Made by a program: the position numbers and the translations under genes. A DNA stretch of 17,532 nucleotides from Deltaproteobacteria bacterium. GTDB lineage: Bacteria; Desulfobacterota; DSM-4660; Desulfatiglandales; Desulfatiglandaceae. How positions within the stretch are numbered: position 1 is the first letter of the stretch; each line of letters starts with the position of its first letter. The stretch covers positions 1 to 17,532 of the forward strand of contig JABGPV010000086.1 in assembly GCA_018644785.1 (NCBI GenBank), given 5' to 3'. Shown piece by piece: positions 8,843 to 17,197 of this stretch. A model generated the notes under the pieces. That model searched no databases. It was not told the origin of the DNA and saw only the letters and a list, made by a program, of their open reading frames with translations.

Positions 8843-8851
8843 AGGAAATGA
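8828..8851 (+). other. Seven-codon micro-ORF MKNSQRK linking pfaA to the nuclease gene
   Basis: The ATG overlaps the pfaA stop (ATGA, 8828-8831) and its own TGA overlaps the nuclease start (ATGA, 8848-8851). The first five codons are identical to the start of pfaC (9983-9997). It is therefore a truncated duplicate of the pfaC start. It could let a terminating ribosome re-initiate twice and reach the nuclease gene. Translation is inferred, not shown. Confidence 0.55.
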
Positions 8852-9954
8852 CACAACTTACCTCAATCCCTGAATACACTCGCTGGCTCAAAGAAATAAA
8901 AGATAAAATTTCCCGGGCACAGATACGGGCGGCACTTGCGGCCAGTCGTGAGTTGATTCTTTTTTACTGGGAACTTGGTGAATCAATTTCCGGTAAACTG
9001 AAAGAGAATACCTGGGGTAACAAGGTAATCGATCAGCTCTCAAAGGACCTTGCGTTAGAGTTTCCCGGCATCCAGGGGTTTTCACGGCGAAATCTCTACT
9101 ATATAAAGAAATTTTATGAGTATTTTTCGGAGGTTGATATAATTGTGCCCCGAGCCGGGGCACAATTGGAAAATGAAATAGTGCCTCCATCTGGGGCGCA
9201 AACGATTCCGGCAATTATCTCCCATATCGGGGGGAAATTGCCGTGGAGCCATATCAAGATCGTTCTGGATAAAATCAAAAGCCATAAAGAAGCCCTCTTT
9301 TACATTAACGAAACCATAGAAAACGGCTGGAGTCGTGATGTTCTTGCGTTGCAAATAAAGTCCGGTCTGTATGCCCGGCAAGGAAAAGGGATTACTAATT
9401 TCAAGCACACATTGCCACCTCCACAGTCTGATCTGGCACAACAGACCCTTAAAGATCCGTACAGCTTTGATTTTCTGACAATGACAAAACCGTACAATGA
9501 GCGGAATATTGAGAATCAACTGACAACGCACATCACGAAATTCCTACTTGAACTTGGGAAAGGATTTGCCTTCATCGGCAGGCAATACCATCTTGAAGTA
9601 GGTGACAGTGACTACTATCTGGATCTGCTGTTTTATCATGTAACGCTGAAATGCTATGTCGTCGTAGAGCTCAAAAATACAAAGTTCATCCCAGAATATG
9701 CAGGAAAGCTCAATTTTTATCTTTCCGCTGTGGACAGCCTTCTGAAATCTGAATCTGATAACCCGACAATCGGGATTTTGCTTTGCCGTGACAAAAATAG
9801 CATTGAGGCAGAGTTTGCCCTAAGGGATATAAACAAGCCGATGGGAGTTAGTGAATTTACATTAACTGAGACCCTGCCAGATGATTTGAAGGGTTCATTA
9901 CCCACTGTCGAAGAGATTGAATTAGATATTCAGTGTTTGGGAGAAGTTGAATGA
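8848..9954 (+). CDS. DUF1016 / YhcG-type PD-(D/E)XK nuclease-fold protein, inserted between pfaA and pfaC
   Basis: Predicted nuclease-superfamily protein of 368 residues. It has no role in lipid synthesis that I can see. The N-terminal DUF1016 region (about 9-180) has the family pattern IRAALAASRELILFYWELGE, GFSRRNLYYIKKFY and LPWSHIKIVLDK. The C-terminal domain (about 205-350) carries the PD-(D/E)XK core: Asp259 in YYLDLLFYH, Glu274 and Lys276 in VVVELKNTKF, with Gln246 preceding, so catalytic residues look intact. Start 8848 is the only plausible ATG. Its AAAGGA is too close for a normal ribosome site, so initiation probably relies on re-initiation through the ATGA overlap. The coding sequence looks more AT-rich than pfaA and pfaC and lies exactly between two diverged copies of the pfaA/pfaC junction, which indicates later acquisition. 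Family members are frequent on mobile elements and in defence-rich regions. The biochemical role is not settled. Confidence 0.9.
   Translation: MTQLTSIPEYTRWLKEIKDKISRAQIRAALAASRELILFYWELGESISGKLKENTWGNKVIDQLSKDLALEFPGIQGFSRRNLYYIKKFYEYFSEVDIIVPRAGAQLENEIVPPSGAQTIPAIISHIGGKLPWSHIKIVLDKIKSHKEALFYINETIENGWSRDVLALQIKSGLYARQGKGITNFKHTLPPPQSDLAQQTLKDPYSFDFLTMTKPYNERNIENQLTTHITKFLLELGKGFAFIGRQYHLEVGDSDYYLDLLFYHVTLKCYVVVELKNTKFIPEYAGKLNFYLSAVDSLLKSESDNPTIGILLCRDKNSIEAEFALRDINKPMGVSEFTLTETLPDDLKGSLPTVEEIELDIQCLGEVE
9141..9199 (+). repeat. Tandem hairpin repeat (36-bp period) inside the nuclease gene
   Basis: AATTGTGCCCC (9141-9151) and GGGGCACAATT (9157-9167) form a perfect 11-bp inverted repeat with a 5-base loop. 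Exactly 36 bases downstream a degenerate copy (9181-9187 with 9193-9199) keeps a 7-bp stem, counting G-U pairs, and a 5-base loop. The two copies encode the related peptides IVPRAGAQLENE and IVPPSGAQ, between the DUF1016 helical region and the LPWSH motif. This looks like a palindromic repeat that duplicated in frame. Confidence 0.8.
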
Positions 9955-9986
9955 ATGAAGTGTTTAAACATTACGTACTGGGATGA
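9951..9986 (+). other. Eleven-codon micro-ORF MNEVFKHYVLG, orphan copy of the pfaA tail linking the nuclease gene to pfaC
   Basis: Its ATG overlaps the nuclease stop (ATGA, 9951-9954) and its TGA overlaps the pfaC start (ATGA, 9983-9986). The peptide is a homologue of the PfaA C-terminus LNEAFKRHMLG. The TTG leucine codon of pfaA corresponds here to ATG, giving the fragment its own start. It probably keeps pfaC translation coupled to the upstream genes. There is no good ribosome site directly before pfaC, which supports coupling. Actual translation is inferred. Confidence 0.55.
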
Positions 9987-9997
9987 AAAACAGTCAA
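9952..9997 (+). repeat. Junction repeat copy B: orphan pfaA tail plus real pfaC start
   Basis: Partner of copy A at 8797-8842. It begins with the nuclease stop codon TGA and runs into the first five codons of pfaC. The interior differences change the encoded tail conservatively (A/V, R/H, H/Y, M/V, plus one silent Phe codon). Both tails therefore look as though they evolved as protein rather than one being drifting debris. Confidence 0.9.
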
Positions 9998-12900
9998 CCG
10001 ATAGCGATTATTGGCATGGGCGGGATTTTCCCCGATGCTTCGAATCCGAAAAAACTCTGGGAAAACATTTTAAAAAGGCGGGATTCCTCCCGTGAAGTAC
10101 CGCCCGGGCGCTGGGCCATCCCCCCGGAAAAGGCTTATGATCCAAAGCCCGGCGCCATCGACAGGGTATACACAACGCGTGGATGCTTTATCGATGAAAC
10201 CGGGGTCCATGTGGATCTTACGGGCCTCCATATATCACCCGATTTTCTGAATCGTCTGGACCCCCTTTTTCGTCTTCTCCTCATGGCGGGAAAACAAGCC
10301 TTTGATGATGCACGCATCAAGGGAGAGGACCACCGCAACACCGGGGTGATCCTCGGGAACCTGGTTCTGCCAACCGATTCATTATCCGCCATTGCCGAAG
10401 AAACACTGTTTCGTACCTTTGAAGAAACACTTCTTTCCGAAAGTCAGACCCCATTTTGCAAGACCGATCCCCTGAATATCCATGTGGCCGGGTTGCCGGC
10501 GGGGATACTGTCAAAGGCCCTGGGGCTCGGGGGTGACAGCTTTACGCTGGATGCGGCGTGTGCCTCTTCTTTGTACGCCATGAAACTGGCCGTGGACGAA
10601 CTTTCCTCCGGTCGGGCCGACACCATGCTCTGCGGCGGTGTTTCCCGGCCCAGTTGCCTTTATACCCAGATGGGCTTTTCCCAATTGAGAGCCATTTCCC
10701 CCAGTGGGCGGAGCGCGCCCTTTGACGCGGATGCCGACGGTCTGGTGGTGGGAGAGGGCGCAGGGATTTTTGTGCTGAAGCGCCTTTCCGACGCGCTCAT
10801 GGAAAATTGCAACATATATGCCGTCATACGGGGCATTGGGCTATCAAACGACATGGGCGGCAGATTGCTGGCGCCCACCTCCGAAGGGCAGCTCAGGGCC
10901 ATGGGGACCGCCTATGAAGCAGCAGGCTGGCATCCCCATGACGTGGACCTCATTGAATGCCATGCCACCGGAACGTCTGTGGGGGATGCGGTCGAATTTG
11001 AAAGCCTGAAAAGGCTTTGGGAAGGGGCCGACAATAAACCGTCATGTGTGTTGGGTTCCGTTAAATCCAACATCGGTCACCTGCTCACGGCGGCGGGTGC
11101 CGCCGCTTGCATCAAGACCATTTTTGCCCTCCGGGAAAAGACGCTTCCGCCATCGGCGAATTTCAATAAGGCGCAGGAATCCTTTGAAATAGAAAAAACG
11201 CCTTTCACGATCCTTAAAACGGCCAAGCCTTGGAATAGACAGAATAAGAACACCACCCGGAAGGCTGCTGTGAGCGCTTTCGGATTCGGCGGGATCAATG
11301 CGCATGTTCTGCTTGAAGAGTGGACCGGTTTGAAGGAAGACTTCCCGGAAACGGAGCCCCGGGATTTTAAGAGGGACCCGGCCCATGTGGCGGTCATCGG
11401 CATGGATACCCATTTCGGGAAATTGGATTCGCTGGAATCTTTCAAGACGTGCGTTTTAAAGGGGATAACGCCGGAACCGGGATCCCGGGACAATTCCCGG
11501 GGCGTTTATGAGACTAAATGGTTTAAAAAGAGTGAATCGTCCGGTATGAGGCAGGCGGGTTTCTTTATGAACCAGGTCGAAATTCCGGCAGGGCTTTTCC
11601 GGATTCCCCCCAAAGAGCTCCATGAGATGCTCCCCCAGCAACTCCTCATGCTCAAGACAGCCGTTGGCGCATGGGACGACGCAGGTCTTGAAACCAAAAA
11701 CAATATGCGTGCCGGCACGTTCATGGGGATCGGGCTCGATCCCAACACCACAAACTATCATGTGAGATGGTGCGTTGAACAGAACGGCGCAGCATGGGCG
11801 AAAAAGCTGAAACCCGATAATTCCCCGGCGGATCGGGAAAAATGGGTTGCGGATCTTCGCGATGCCGCAGGTCCGGGGCTTACGGCAAACCGCACCATGG
11901 GGGGGTTGGGGAGCGTCATTGCCAGCAGAATTGCCAGGGAACTCTCCATGGGAGGTCCCTGTTTCACCCTTTCAAGCGAAGAAAGTTCAGGGACAAATGC
12001 CCTCAAGACTGCCGTAAGAGCTCTCCAAAACCACGCCATCGATACGGCGCTTGTGGGGGCCGTGGAAATGACGGGAGATGTGCGATCCCTTTTGAGCCGG
12101 AACGCTCTCCGGCCGTTTTCCACATCCGGAAAGATAAACGCCTTTGACGCGGATGCCCATGGCGCCATCATGGGGGAAGGGGCGGGCGCTGTTGTCCTTA
12201 AACGTCTCGAAGACGCGGTTCGGGACAAGGACCGGATCTATTGCGTCATCAAGGGGATCGGCGCGTCAACAGGCGGAACACCCCGGGATCTTTTGCCGGA
12301 TGCGCCTTCATACGTGTCTTCCATGAAAAAGGCCTGCGAGGAAGCGGATTGCCTTCCGGAGCGAATCGGATATGTGGAAACCCATGGCAGCGGCTATCCC
12401 TTTGAAGACAAAATGGAGATTGAAGCGCTTTCTTCAATTTTTGGGGCAACGGATGAACTTCATGGGCCAGGGTCCCGGGAATTTTCAGGACGGCAACAGG
12501 CCCTTGGAAGTGTAAAGGCGGGTATCGGCCATACGGGCGCGGCATCGTCGCTGGCATCGTTTATCAAGGCCGCCCTTTGCGTGTACCATGAAATTCTGCC
12601 GCCGCTGAAAGCCTCAAGAAATCCGCTGCCGAAATTGTTTGAACCGGGTCCATTGTTTATTCCCGCCACGCCCCGCTACTGGTTGCACGATCGCGCGGAC
12701 GGCCCTCGAAGGGCCCTTGTGAGTTCTTGCAGCATCACCGGCAATTGCGCACATGTTCTGTTGGAGGCATTTGAACCGGAAACCCCATGGTTAGAAGATT
12801 CTGAAAAACGCGCATCCTTGGGGCTGAGGGACGAAGGGTTGTTTGGGGTGAGTGCCCATACCCACGAAGGCATCCTTAAGGGCCTGGATCATTTCCGCGG

Positions 12901-15900
12901 ATTTGTTAAAAGTCAGGCAGGGGTCCCTTCCGAAAACATGGAAGCGCTTGCCCGGTTGTGGTGGCGGCGTCACCGGGTCGGCAAACCACCGGCGCTTTCG
13001 GTAACGTTTATTGCACAAAACAGAAAAGAACTTCTGAAACAGATCTCCCAATTTAAAAGATCCGTCCGGGAAAACCCCGGTAAACGGGTGGGTCACGAGC
13101 GGTCGTCCATTCCCGATGCATCGTTTCAGGACCGGGTTTTTTACAATCCCCAACCCATGGCATCCGGGAACAAAAACGAGATTTGTTTCGTCTTTCCCGG
13201 TTCCGGGAACACGTTTCCCGGCATGGGTCGGGAATTATTTGTTCAGTGGCCGGAAATACTCAGGAAGCAATATCAAGAGAATCTCTACCTGCGGCGTCAA
13301 TATCGTCCCGATTGTTTCTGGGACATTGACAAGCGGTATGAAGACAACCTCTTCAAAAAACGCCATGACCGCAGATCCATGATATTCGGTCACGTTTCAC
13401 TCTGCACAGGCGTAAGCGATCTTGTGCAAACCTTTGGCATCAAACCGAATTCGGTTGTGGGTTACAGTTTGGGCGAAACCGCGGGGCTGTTTGCCCTGAA
13501 AGCGTGGCCAAACAGAGATGAAATGCTTGGGAAGATCCAAAAATCAACCCTGTTCACCCAGGATCTGGCGGGAGAATCGAGAGCGGCCCGCAGGCACTGG
13601 AAATGGCCCCGGAACAAACCGCTTAATTGGGTTTTGTTCACCATAGATCGGTCCATGGACGTTATCCGGGATTTGCTGGAAAAACACGATTATGTATACC
13701 CGTTGATTTCAAATACAAGCGAGGAATGCGTCATCGGAGGGGAACGTAGCGCGGTTGAGGGTTTTATCCATGGGATCGGCTGCCGGCATGTGCCCATCGA
13801 GGGCGTCAGCATCGCCCACTGTGACGTTTTAAAAGAAGTTGAAGAAGACTACCGGGAATTGCATCTTCAGAAAACCACTGTCCCTCCCCAAATAAAATAC
13901 TACAGTGGCGCCCGGGGCCATTCCTATGACGTTACCCGGGAATCAGCTGCCGATGCAATCCTCTCCCATGCCCTCAATGGCGTTGATTTCCCCAAAACCA
14001 TTAAAGCCGCCTATGAGGACGGGGCAAGAATATTTCTGGAAATCGGTCCCGGCGCATCCTGCAGCCGGATGATCAACCATATCCTCAAGGGACGTCCCCA
14101 TGTTGCAAGGTCGTTCTGTATCCAAGGTCAAAATCCGTACTCCCTGATTCTGCGCGGTCTGGGGCAATGCATCGCAGAAGGCATTCCCGTGAATATGGAG
14201 GGATTGTACGGCCGGGATTTCAACAAGGCCGCGCCAGTAAAAAATGATGATCCAGATGGCTCACCGTCCATCCGCATAAAAACCGGCGGGAAGCCCTTTG
14301 TCATGCCAGAATTGATGGGGACCGCTCAAAAAGAGACTGCCGGCGCCATTGAACCAGAAGGGCCCACGGACCCGATGGGAAAATCGACTGCGTCTGATGA
14401 ACTGATCGCGCAGTTTACCAAAACCGAGCAGGCAAAGATCGACGCCCACGGCATGTACCTGAAGTTCTCATCCGAAATAACCGAGATAATGGCGGATAAT
14501 CTGGCGCAACAGATTGCGATTATTGAAAAATCCGGTGGCGGTACCGCCATAACCGTTTCAGACAAACCTGCGAGATCCCTTACGCGTGAGCAGTGCATGG
14601 AATATGCCGTTGGTGCCATTTCAAAGGTGTTCGGTGAAAAATATGCCGAAATTGACGGATATCCCACCCGTGTCCGTCTCCCGGACGAACCGTTGATGCT
14701 GGTTGACAGGGTCGTTTCCATTGAAGGTGAGCCTTTGGTTTTGGGCCCTTCGAGAATCATCACCGAGCATTATGTAAAAGACGGCGCATGGTATCTTGAC
14801 TCGGGCAGGATGCCCATATGCATCACCGTGGAGGCCGGTCAGGCCGATCTGATGCTTTCCGGTTTTGCGGGGATCGATTTTTACACCAAGGGGTTGGCCG
14901 TATACCGGCTTTTGGACGCGGATATCACATTTCACCGGCATCTGCCCCTGCCCGGAGAGACGATCCGCTATGATATCCGGATCAAGCGATTTTTTACGTT
15001 GAACGGCACCCGGTTTTTTAATTTTGAATATGACGGCACCATCGATGAAACGCCGTTGTTGACCATGAGAAACGGCTGTGCCGGTTTTTTTACCCAAGAG
15101 GCCCTTGCCGCGGGAAGGGGATTGACGACTAACCGTTTAAACAGCGGTTCAATAAAAGGCAAAGTGGATCCGGGGTGGCGGGAACTGGTGGCCATGAAAG
15201 TTGAATCCTATGATGAAGGGCAGCTGGACGCCCTTCGCGGCGGCGACTTGGCCGCGTGTTTCGGCCCTTCATTTAAACGCCATGGGTTGCAGCATCCTTT
15301 AAGCATACCGGGTGGCAGGATGAAGCTGGTGGATCGCATCGTGGAAATGGATCCCAAAGGGGGTCGTTACGGCCTGGGGTTGATCCGGGCCGAAGCCGAT
15401 ATCCACCCCGACGACTGGTTTTTGACGTGCCATTTTGTGGATGATCGCGTCATGCCGGGGACCCTCATGTATGAATGTTGCATGCATACCCTCAGAATCT
15501 TTCTGTTGAGGATGGGCTGGATCGCAAACGCCCGGGAAGTTTCTCTCGAACCGGTTCAAGACGTAACGAGCTGTTTGAAATGCAGGGGACAGGTGCTTGA
15601 AACAACGTCTGTCGTAACCTATGAAATCGTTATTAAAGAGTTGGGCATCCACCCGGAGCCCTACGCCATTGCCGATGCCAGGATGGTTGCGGACGGGAAA
15701 TACATCGTGGATATGGAAAACATGTCCATCCGGATGGCGGGGATGACATTTGAGCAATTGGCGGCCTTATGGCAAGCAGAACCTGAGTCTAAAAAGGATC
15801 AACCGCCCAATGAATTCAAACCGGCGGTTTATGACGAAAGCCGGATCATCGCTTTCACCCAAGGGAAACCATCCGTGGCCTTCGGCGCACCGTACCAGGT

Positions 15901-16894
15901 ATTTGACGAGAAGCGCCGCATCGCCCGCCTGCCGAGAGTCCCCTATCAATTCCTGGATCGCATTACCCATGTGGCGGGAGAACCCTGGCAGATGGTGCCG
16001 GGGGGCGTTGCTGAGGCCCAATACAAGGTTCCGGAGGATGCGTGGTATTTTGCCGCCAATCGTCAGAACCTCATGCCCTTTGCCGTGCTCCTGGAGATCG
16101 CCCTGCAGCCGTGTGGATGGCTTGCGGCATATGTGGGAAGCGCCTTGACCAGCCATATTGATTTGAAATTCAGAAATCTCGGGGGAGAAGGGGTTCAGAC
16201 TCTGCCGGTGACCCGCGGGTCGGGGATATTGACCACAAGGGTCAAAATTACCAATGTATCCGATTCCGGCGGCATGATTATTCAGCATTTCACTTTCGAG
16301 GTGAAAAATTTAGAAGGGACCGTCTACCAGGGAACCACCTATTTCGGGTTTTTTTCAGCCCAGGCCCTTCAAAATCAGAAAGGGATTCAGGATGCGGAAC
16401 CGTATGAACCATCCCGGTCCGAACGGGAACTTGGGATCAAAAATATAAAATACCCCGCCGAACCGCCCTGTCCCGGAGAGAAAATGCGGATGATAAATCG
16501 TATAGATCTGTTTATCCCCGAGGGTGGACCGAATCGGCTCGGCTTTATCCGCGGCAGCAAAAAGGTAGATCCGGATGAATGGTTTTTTAAAGCGCATTTC
16601 TATCAGGACCCTGTTATTCCCGGTTCTCTGGGTCTGGAAGCATTTATCCAGTTGCTGAAATTTGTTGCAACCCGGCGATGGGGCGCGTCATATGAAACCG
16701 TGTTTGAAGGGATGAATGAAAAACATCAGTGGCTCTATCGCGGACAGGTGGTTCCCACGGACCAGACCGTCACAGTTGAAGCTGTCATTACCGAAGTGGA
16801 TGATGACGAGCGGTCCATCCGCGCGGACGGGTTTTTGATGGTTGACGGGCGCGTGGTTTATAAACTGACGGATTTTACTTTGACCGTTAAATAG
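9983..16894 (+). CDS. pfaC: PUFA-synthase subunit PfaC-like: KS-CLF-(PfaB-type AT)-DH-DH
   Basis: Second synthase subunit of 2303 residues. Domains in order: KS, 4-445 (Cys193, His327, His366; complete). Chain-length factor, about 467-930, a KS fold with the active Cys replaced (SSEESSG, Glu667 at that place), as expected for Pfa CLFs. AT, about 1066-1400 (FPGSGNTFPGMG, GYSLGE with Ser1162, His1279, EIGPGASCSRMI), closest in pattern to PfaB / thraustochytrid OrfB ATs. A helical linker, 1465-1520. Two FabA-like double-hotdog dehydratases: 1560-1925 (second half HFVDDRVMPG, His1817, Glu1831) and 1965-2303 (HFYQDPVIPG, His2205, Glu2219). The first half of each lacks the His motif, as usual for double hotdogs. 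The dehydratases should set double bonds without oxygen. No C-terminal AGPAT domain is present. The start is ATG 9983, coupled by ATGA to the upstream micro-ORF. Confidence 0.95.
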   Translation: MKNSQPIAIIGMGGIFPDASNPKKLWENILKRRDSSREVPPGRWAIPPEKAYDPKPGAIDRVYTTRGCFIDETGVHVDLTGLHISPDFLNRLDPLFRLLLMAGKQAFDDARIKGEDHRNTGVILGNLVLPTDSLSAIAEETLFRTFEETLLSESQTPFCKTDPLNIHVAGLPAGILSKALGLGGDSFTLDAACASSLYAMKLAVDELSSGRADTMLCGGVSRPSCLYTQMGFSQLRAISPSGRSAPFDADADGLVVGEGAGIFVLKRLSDALMENCNIYAVIRGIGLSNDMGGRLLAPTSEGQLRAMGTAYEAAGWHPHDVDLIECHATGTSVGDAVEFESLKRLWEGADNKPSCVLGSVKSNIGHLLTAAGAAACIKTIFALREKTLPPSANFNKAQESFEIEKTPFTILKTAKPWNRQNKNTTRKAAVSAFGFGGINAHVLLEEWTGLKEDFPETEPRDFKRDPAHVAVIGMDTHFGKLDSLESFKTCVLKGITPEPGSRDNSRGVYETKWFKKSESSGMRQAGFFMNQVEIPAGLFRIPPKELHEMLPQQLLMLKTAVGAWDDAGLETKNNMRAGTFMGIGLDPNTTNYHVRWCVEQNGAAWAKKLKPDNSPADREKWVADLRDAAGPGLTANRTMGGLGSVIASRIARELSMGGPCFTLSSEESSGTNALKTAVRALQNHAIDTALVGAVEMTGDVRSLLSRNALRPFSTSGKINAFDADAHGAIMGEGAGAVVLKRLEDAVRDKDRIYCVIKGIGASTGGTPRDLLPDAPSYVSSMKKACEEADCLPERIGYVETHGSGYPFEDKMEIEALSSIFGATDELHGPGSREFSGRQQALGSVKAGIGHTGAASSLASFIKAALCVYHEILPPLKASRNPLPKLFEPGPLFIPATPRYWLHDRADGPRRALVSSCSITGNCAHVLLEAFEPETPWLEDSEKRASLGLRDEGLFGVSAHTHEGILKGLDHFRGFVKSQAGVPSENMEALARLWWRRHRVGKPPALSVTFIAQNRKELLKQISQFKRSVRENPGKRVGHERSSIPDASFQDRVFYNPQPMASGNKNEICFVFPGSGNTFPGMGRELFVQWPEILRKQYQENLYLRRQYRPDCFWDIDKRYEDNLFKKRHDRRSMIFGHVSLCTGVSDLVQTFGIKPNSVVGYSLGETAGLFALKAWPNRDEMLGKIQKSTLFTQDLAGESRAARRHWKWPRNKPLNWVLFTIDRSMDVIRDLLEKHDYVYPLISNTSEECVIGGERSAVEGFIHGIGCRHVPIEGVSIAHCDVLKEVEEDYRELHLQKTTVPPQIKYYSGARGHSYDVTRESAADAILSHALNGVDFPKTIKAAYEDGARIFLEIGPGASCSRMINHILKGRPHVARSFCIQGQNPYSLILRGLGQCIAEGIPVNMEGLYGRDFNKAAPVKNDDPDGSPSIRIKTGGKPFVMPELMGTAQKETAGAIEPEGPTDPMGKSTASDELIAQFTKTEQAKIDAHGMYLKFSSEITEIMADNLAQQIAIIEKSGGGTAITVSDKPARSLTREQCMEYAVGAISKVFGEKYAEIDGYPTRVRLPDEPLMLVDRVVSIEGEPLVLGPSRIITEHYVKDGAWYLDSGRMPICITVEAGQADLMLSGFAGIDFYTKGLAVYRLLDADITFHRHLPLPGETIRYDIRIKRFFTLNGTRFFNFEYDGTIDETPLLTMRNGCAGFFTQEALAAGRGLTTNRLNSGSIKGKVDPGWRELVAMKVESYDEGQLDALRGGDLAACFGPSFKRHGLQHPLSIPGGRMKLVDRIVEMDPKGGRYGLGLIRAEADIHPDDWFLTCHFVDDRVMPGTLMYECCMHTLRIFLLRMGWIANAREVSLEPVQDVTSCLKCRGQVLETTSVVTYEIVIKELGIHPEPYAIADARMVADGKYIVDMENMSIRMAGMTFEQLAALWQAEPESKKDQPPNEFKPAVYDESRIIAFTQGKPSVAFGAPYQVFDEKRRIARLPRVPYQFLDRITHVAGEPWQMVPGGVAEAQYKVPEDAWYFAANRQNLMPFAVLLEIALQPCGWLAAYVGSALTSHIDLKFRNLGGEGVQTLPVTRGSGILTTRVKITNVSDSGGMIIQHFTFEVKNLEGTVYQGTTYFGFFSAQALQNQKGIQDAEPYEPSRSERELGIKNIKYPAEPPCPGEKMRMINRIDLFIPEGGPNRLGFIRGSKKVDPDEWFFKAHFYQDPVIPGSLGLEAFIQLLKFVATRRWGASYETVFEGMNEKHQWLYRGQVVPTDQTVTVEAVITEVDDDERSIRADGFLMVDGRVVYKLTDFTLTVK

Positions 16895-17050
16895 ACGTTA
16901 TCCTAAAAAATACAAGTTTTTCCTTGACTTGAAATATCGGAGGACGTAAGGAAAACAATTAAATAACGCTATTATCATTTAATAACTATTGCCACCAGCG
17001 TCTTTTTTCATCTTCAGTTCCAAGAGGAAAGAATATGACCCACGGCATTT

Positions 17051-17085
17051 AAAACCCCGCTTCTCAAGAGAGAACGGGGTTTTTT
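17051..17085 (+). terminator. Strong rho-independent terminator after the pfa operon
   Basis: AAAACCCCG (17051-17059) pairs with CGGGGTTTT (17075-17083), and inside it TTCTC (17061-17065) pairs with GAGAA (17070-17074) around a 4-base loop, with one bulged C at 17060. A run of six T (17080-17085) follows the GC part. It lies about 155 bases after the pfaC stop and should end the operon transcript. The T-run is better on the plus strand than the minus strand. Confidence 0.92.
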
Positions 17086-17179
17086 GTTGGCTTGAAAACG
17101 GGACCGTGTCATCACAGGCAATTGTGCTAAAGCTCCTTACAGCGCAAAAGGAATTGTGTGGGGATTTTTATATAGGCAT

Positions 17180-17197
17180 TATCCGGTTTTCCGGATA
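17180..17197. repeat. Palindrome TATCCGG-TTTT-CCGGATA
   Basis: Perfect 7-bp arms around a TTTT loop. It could be a short hairpin or a dimer-binding site. There is no T-run after it, so it is not a standard terminator. Confidence 0.6.

Noticed and set aside
8800..8847. Upstream in-frame ATG at 8800 as the start of the nuclease gene
   Set aside because: It would add 16 residues read from the pfaA tail in another frame, has no ribosome site, and family members begin near the TRWLKEIK segment.
8797..9997. The 46-bp repeats as a transposon target-site duplication
   Set aside because: They are too long and too diverged (8 of 46), and the inserted segment has no terminal inverted repeats or transposase. 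Duplication of a coding junction fits better.
11965..12000. Loss of the active Cys in the second KS of PfaC as a damaging mutation
   Set aside because: Chain-length-factor domains of PUFA synthases normally lack this Cys, so this is the expected family state.
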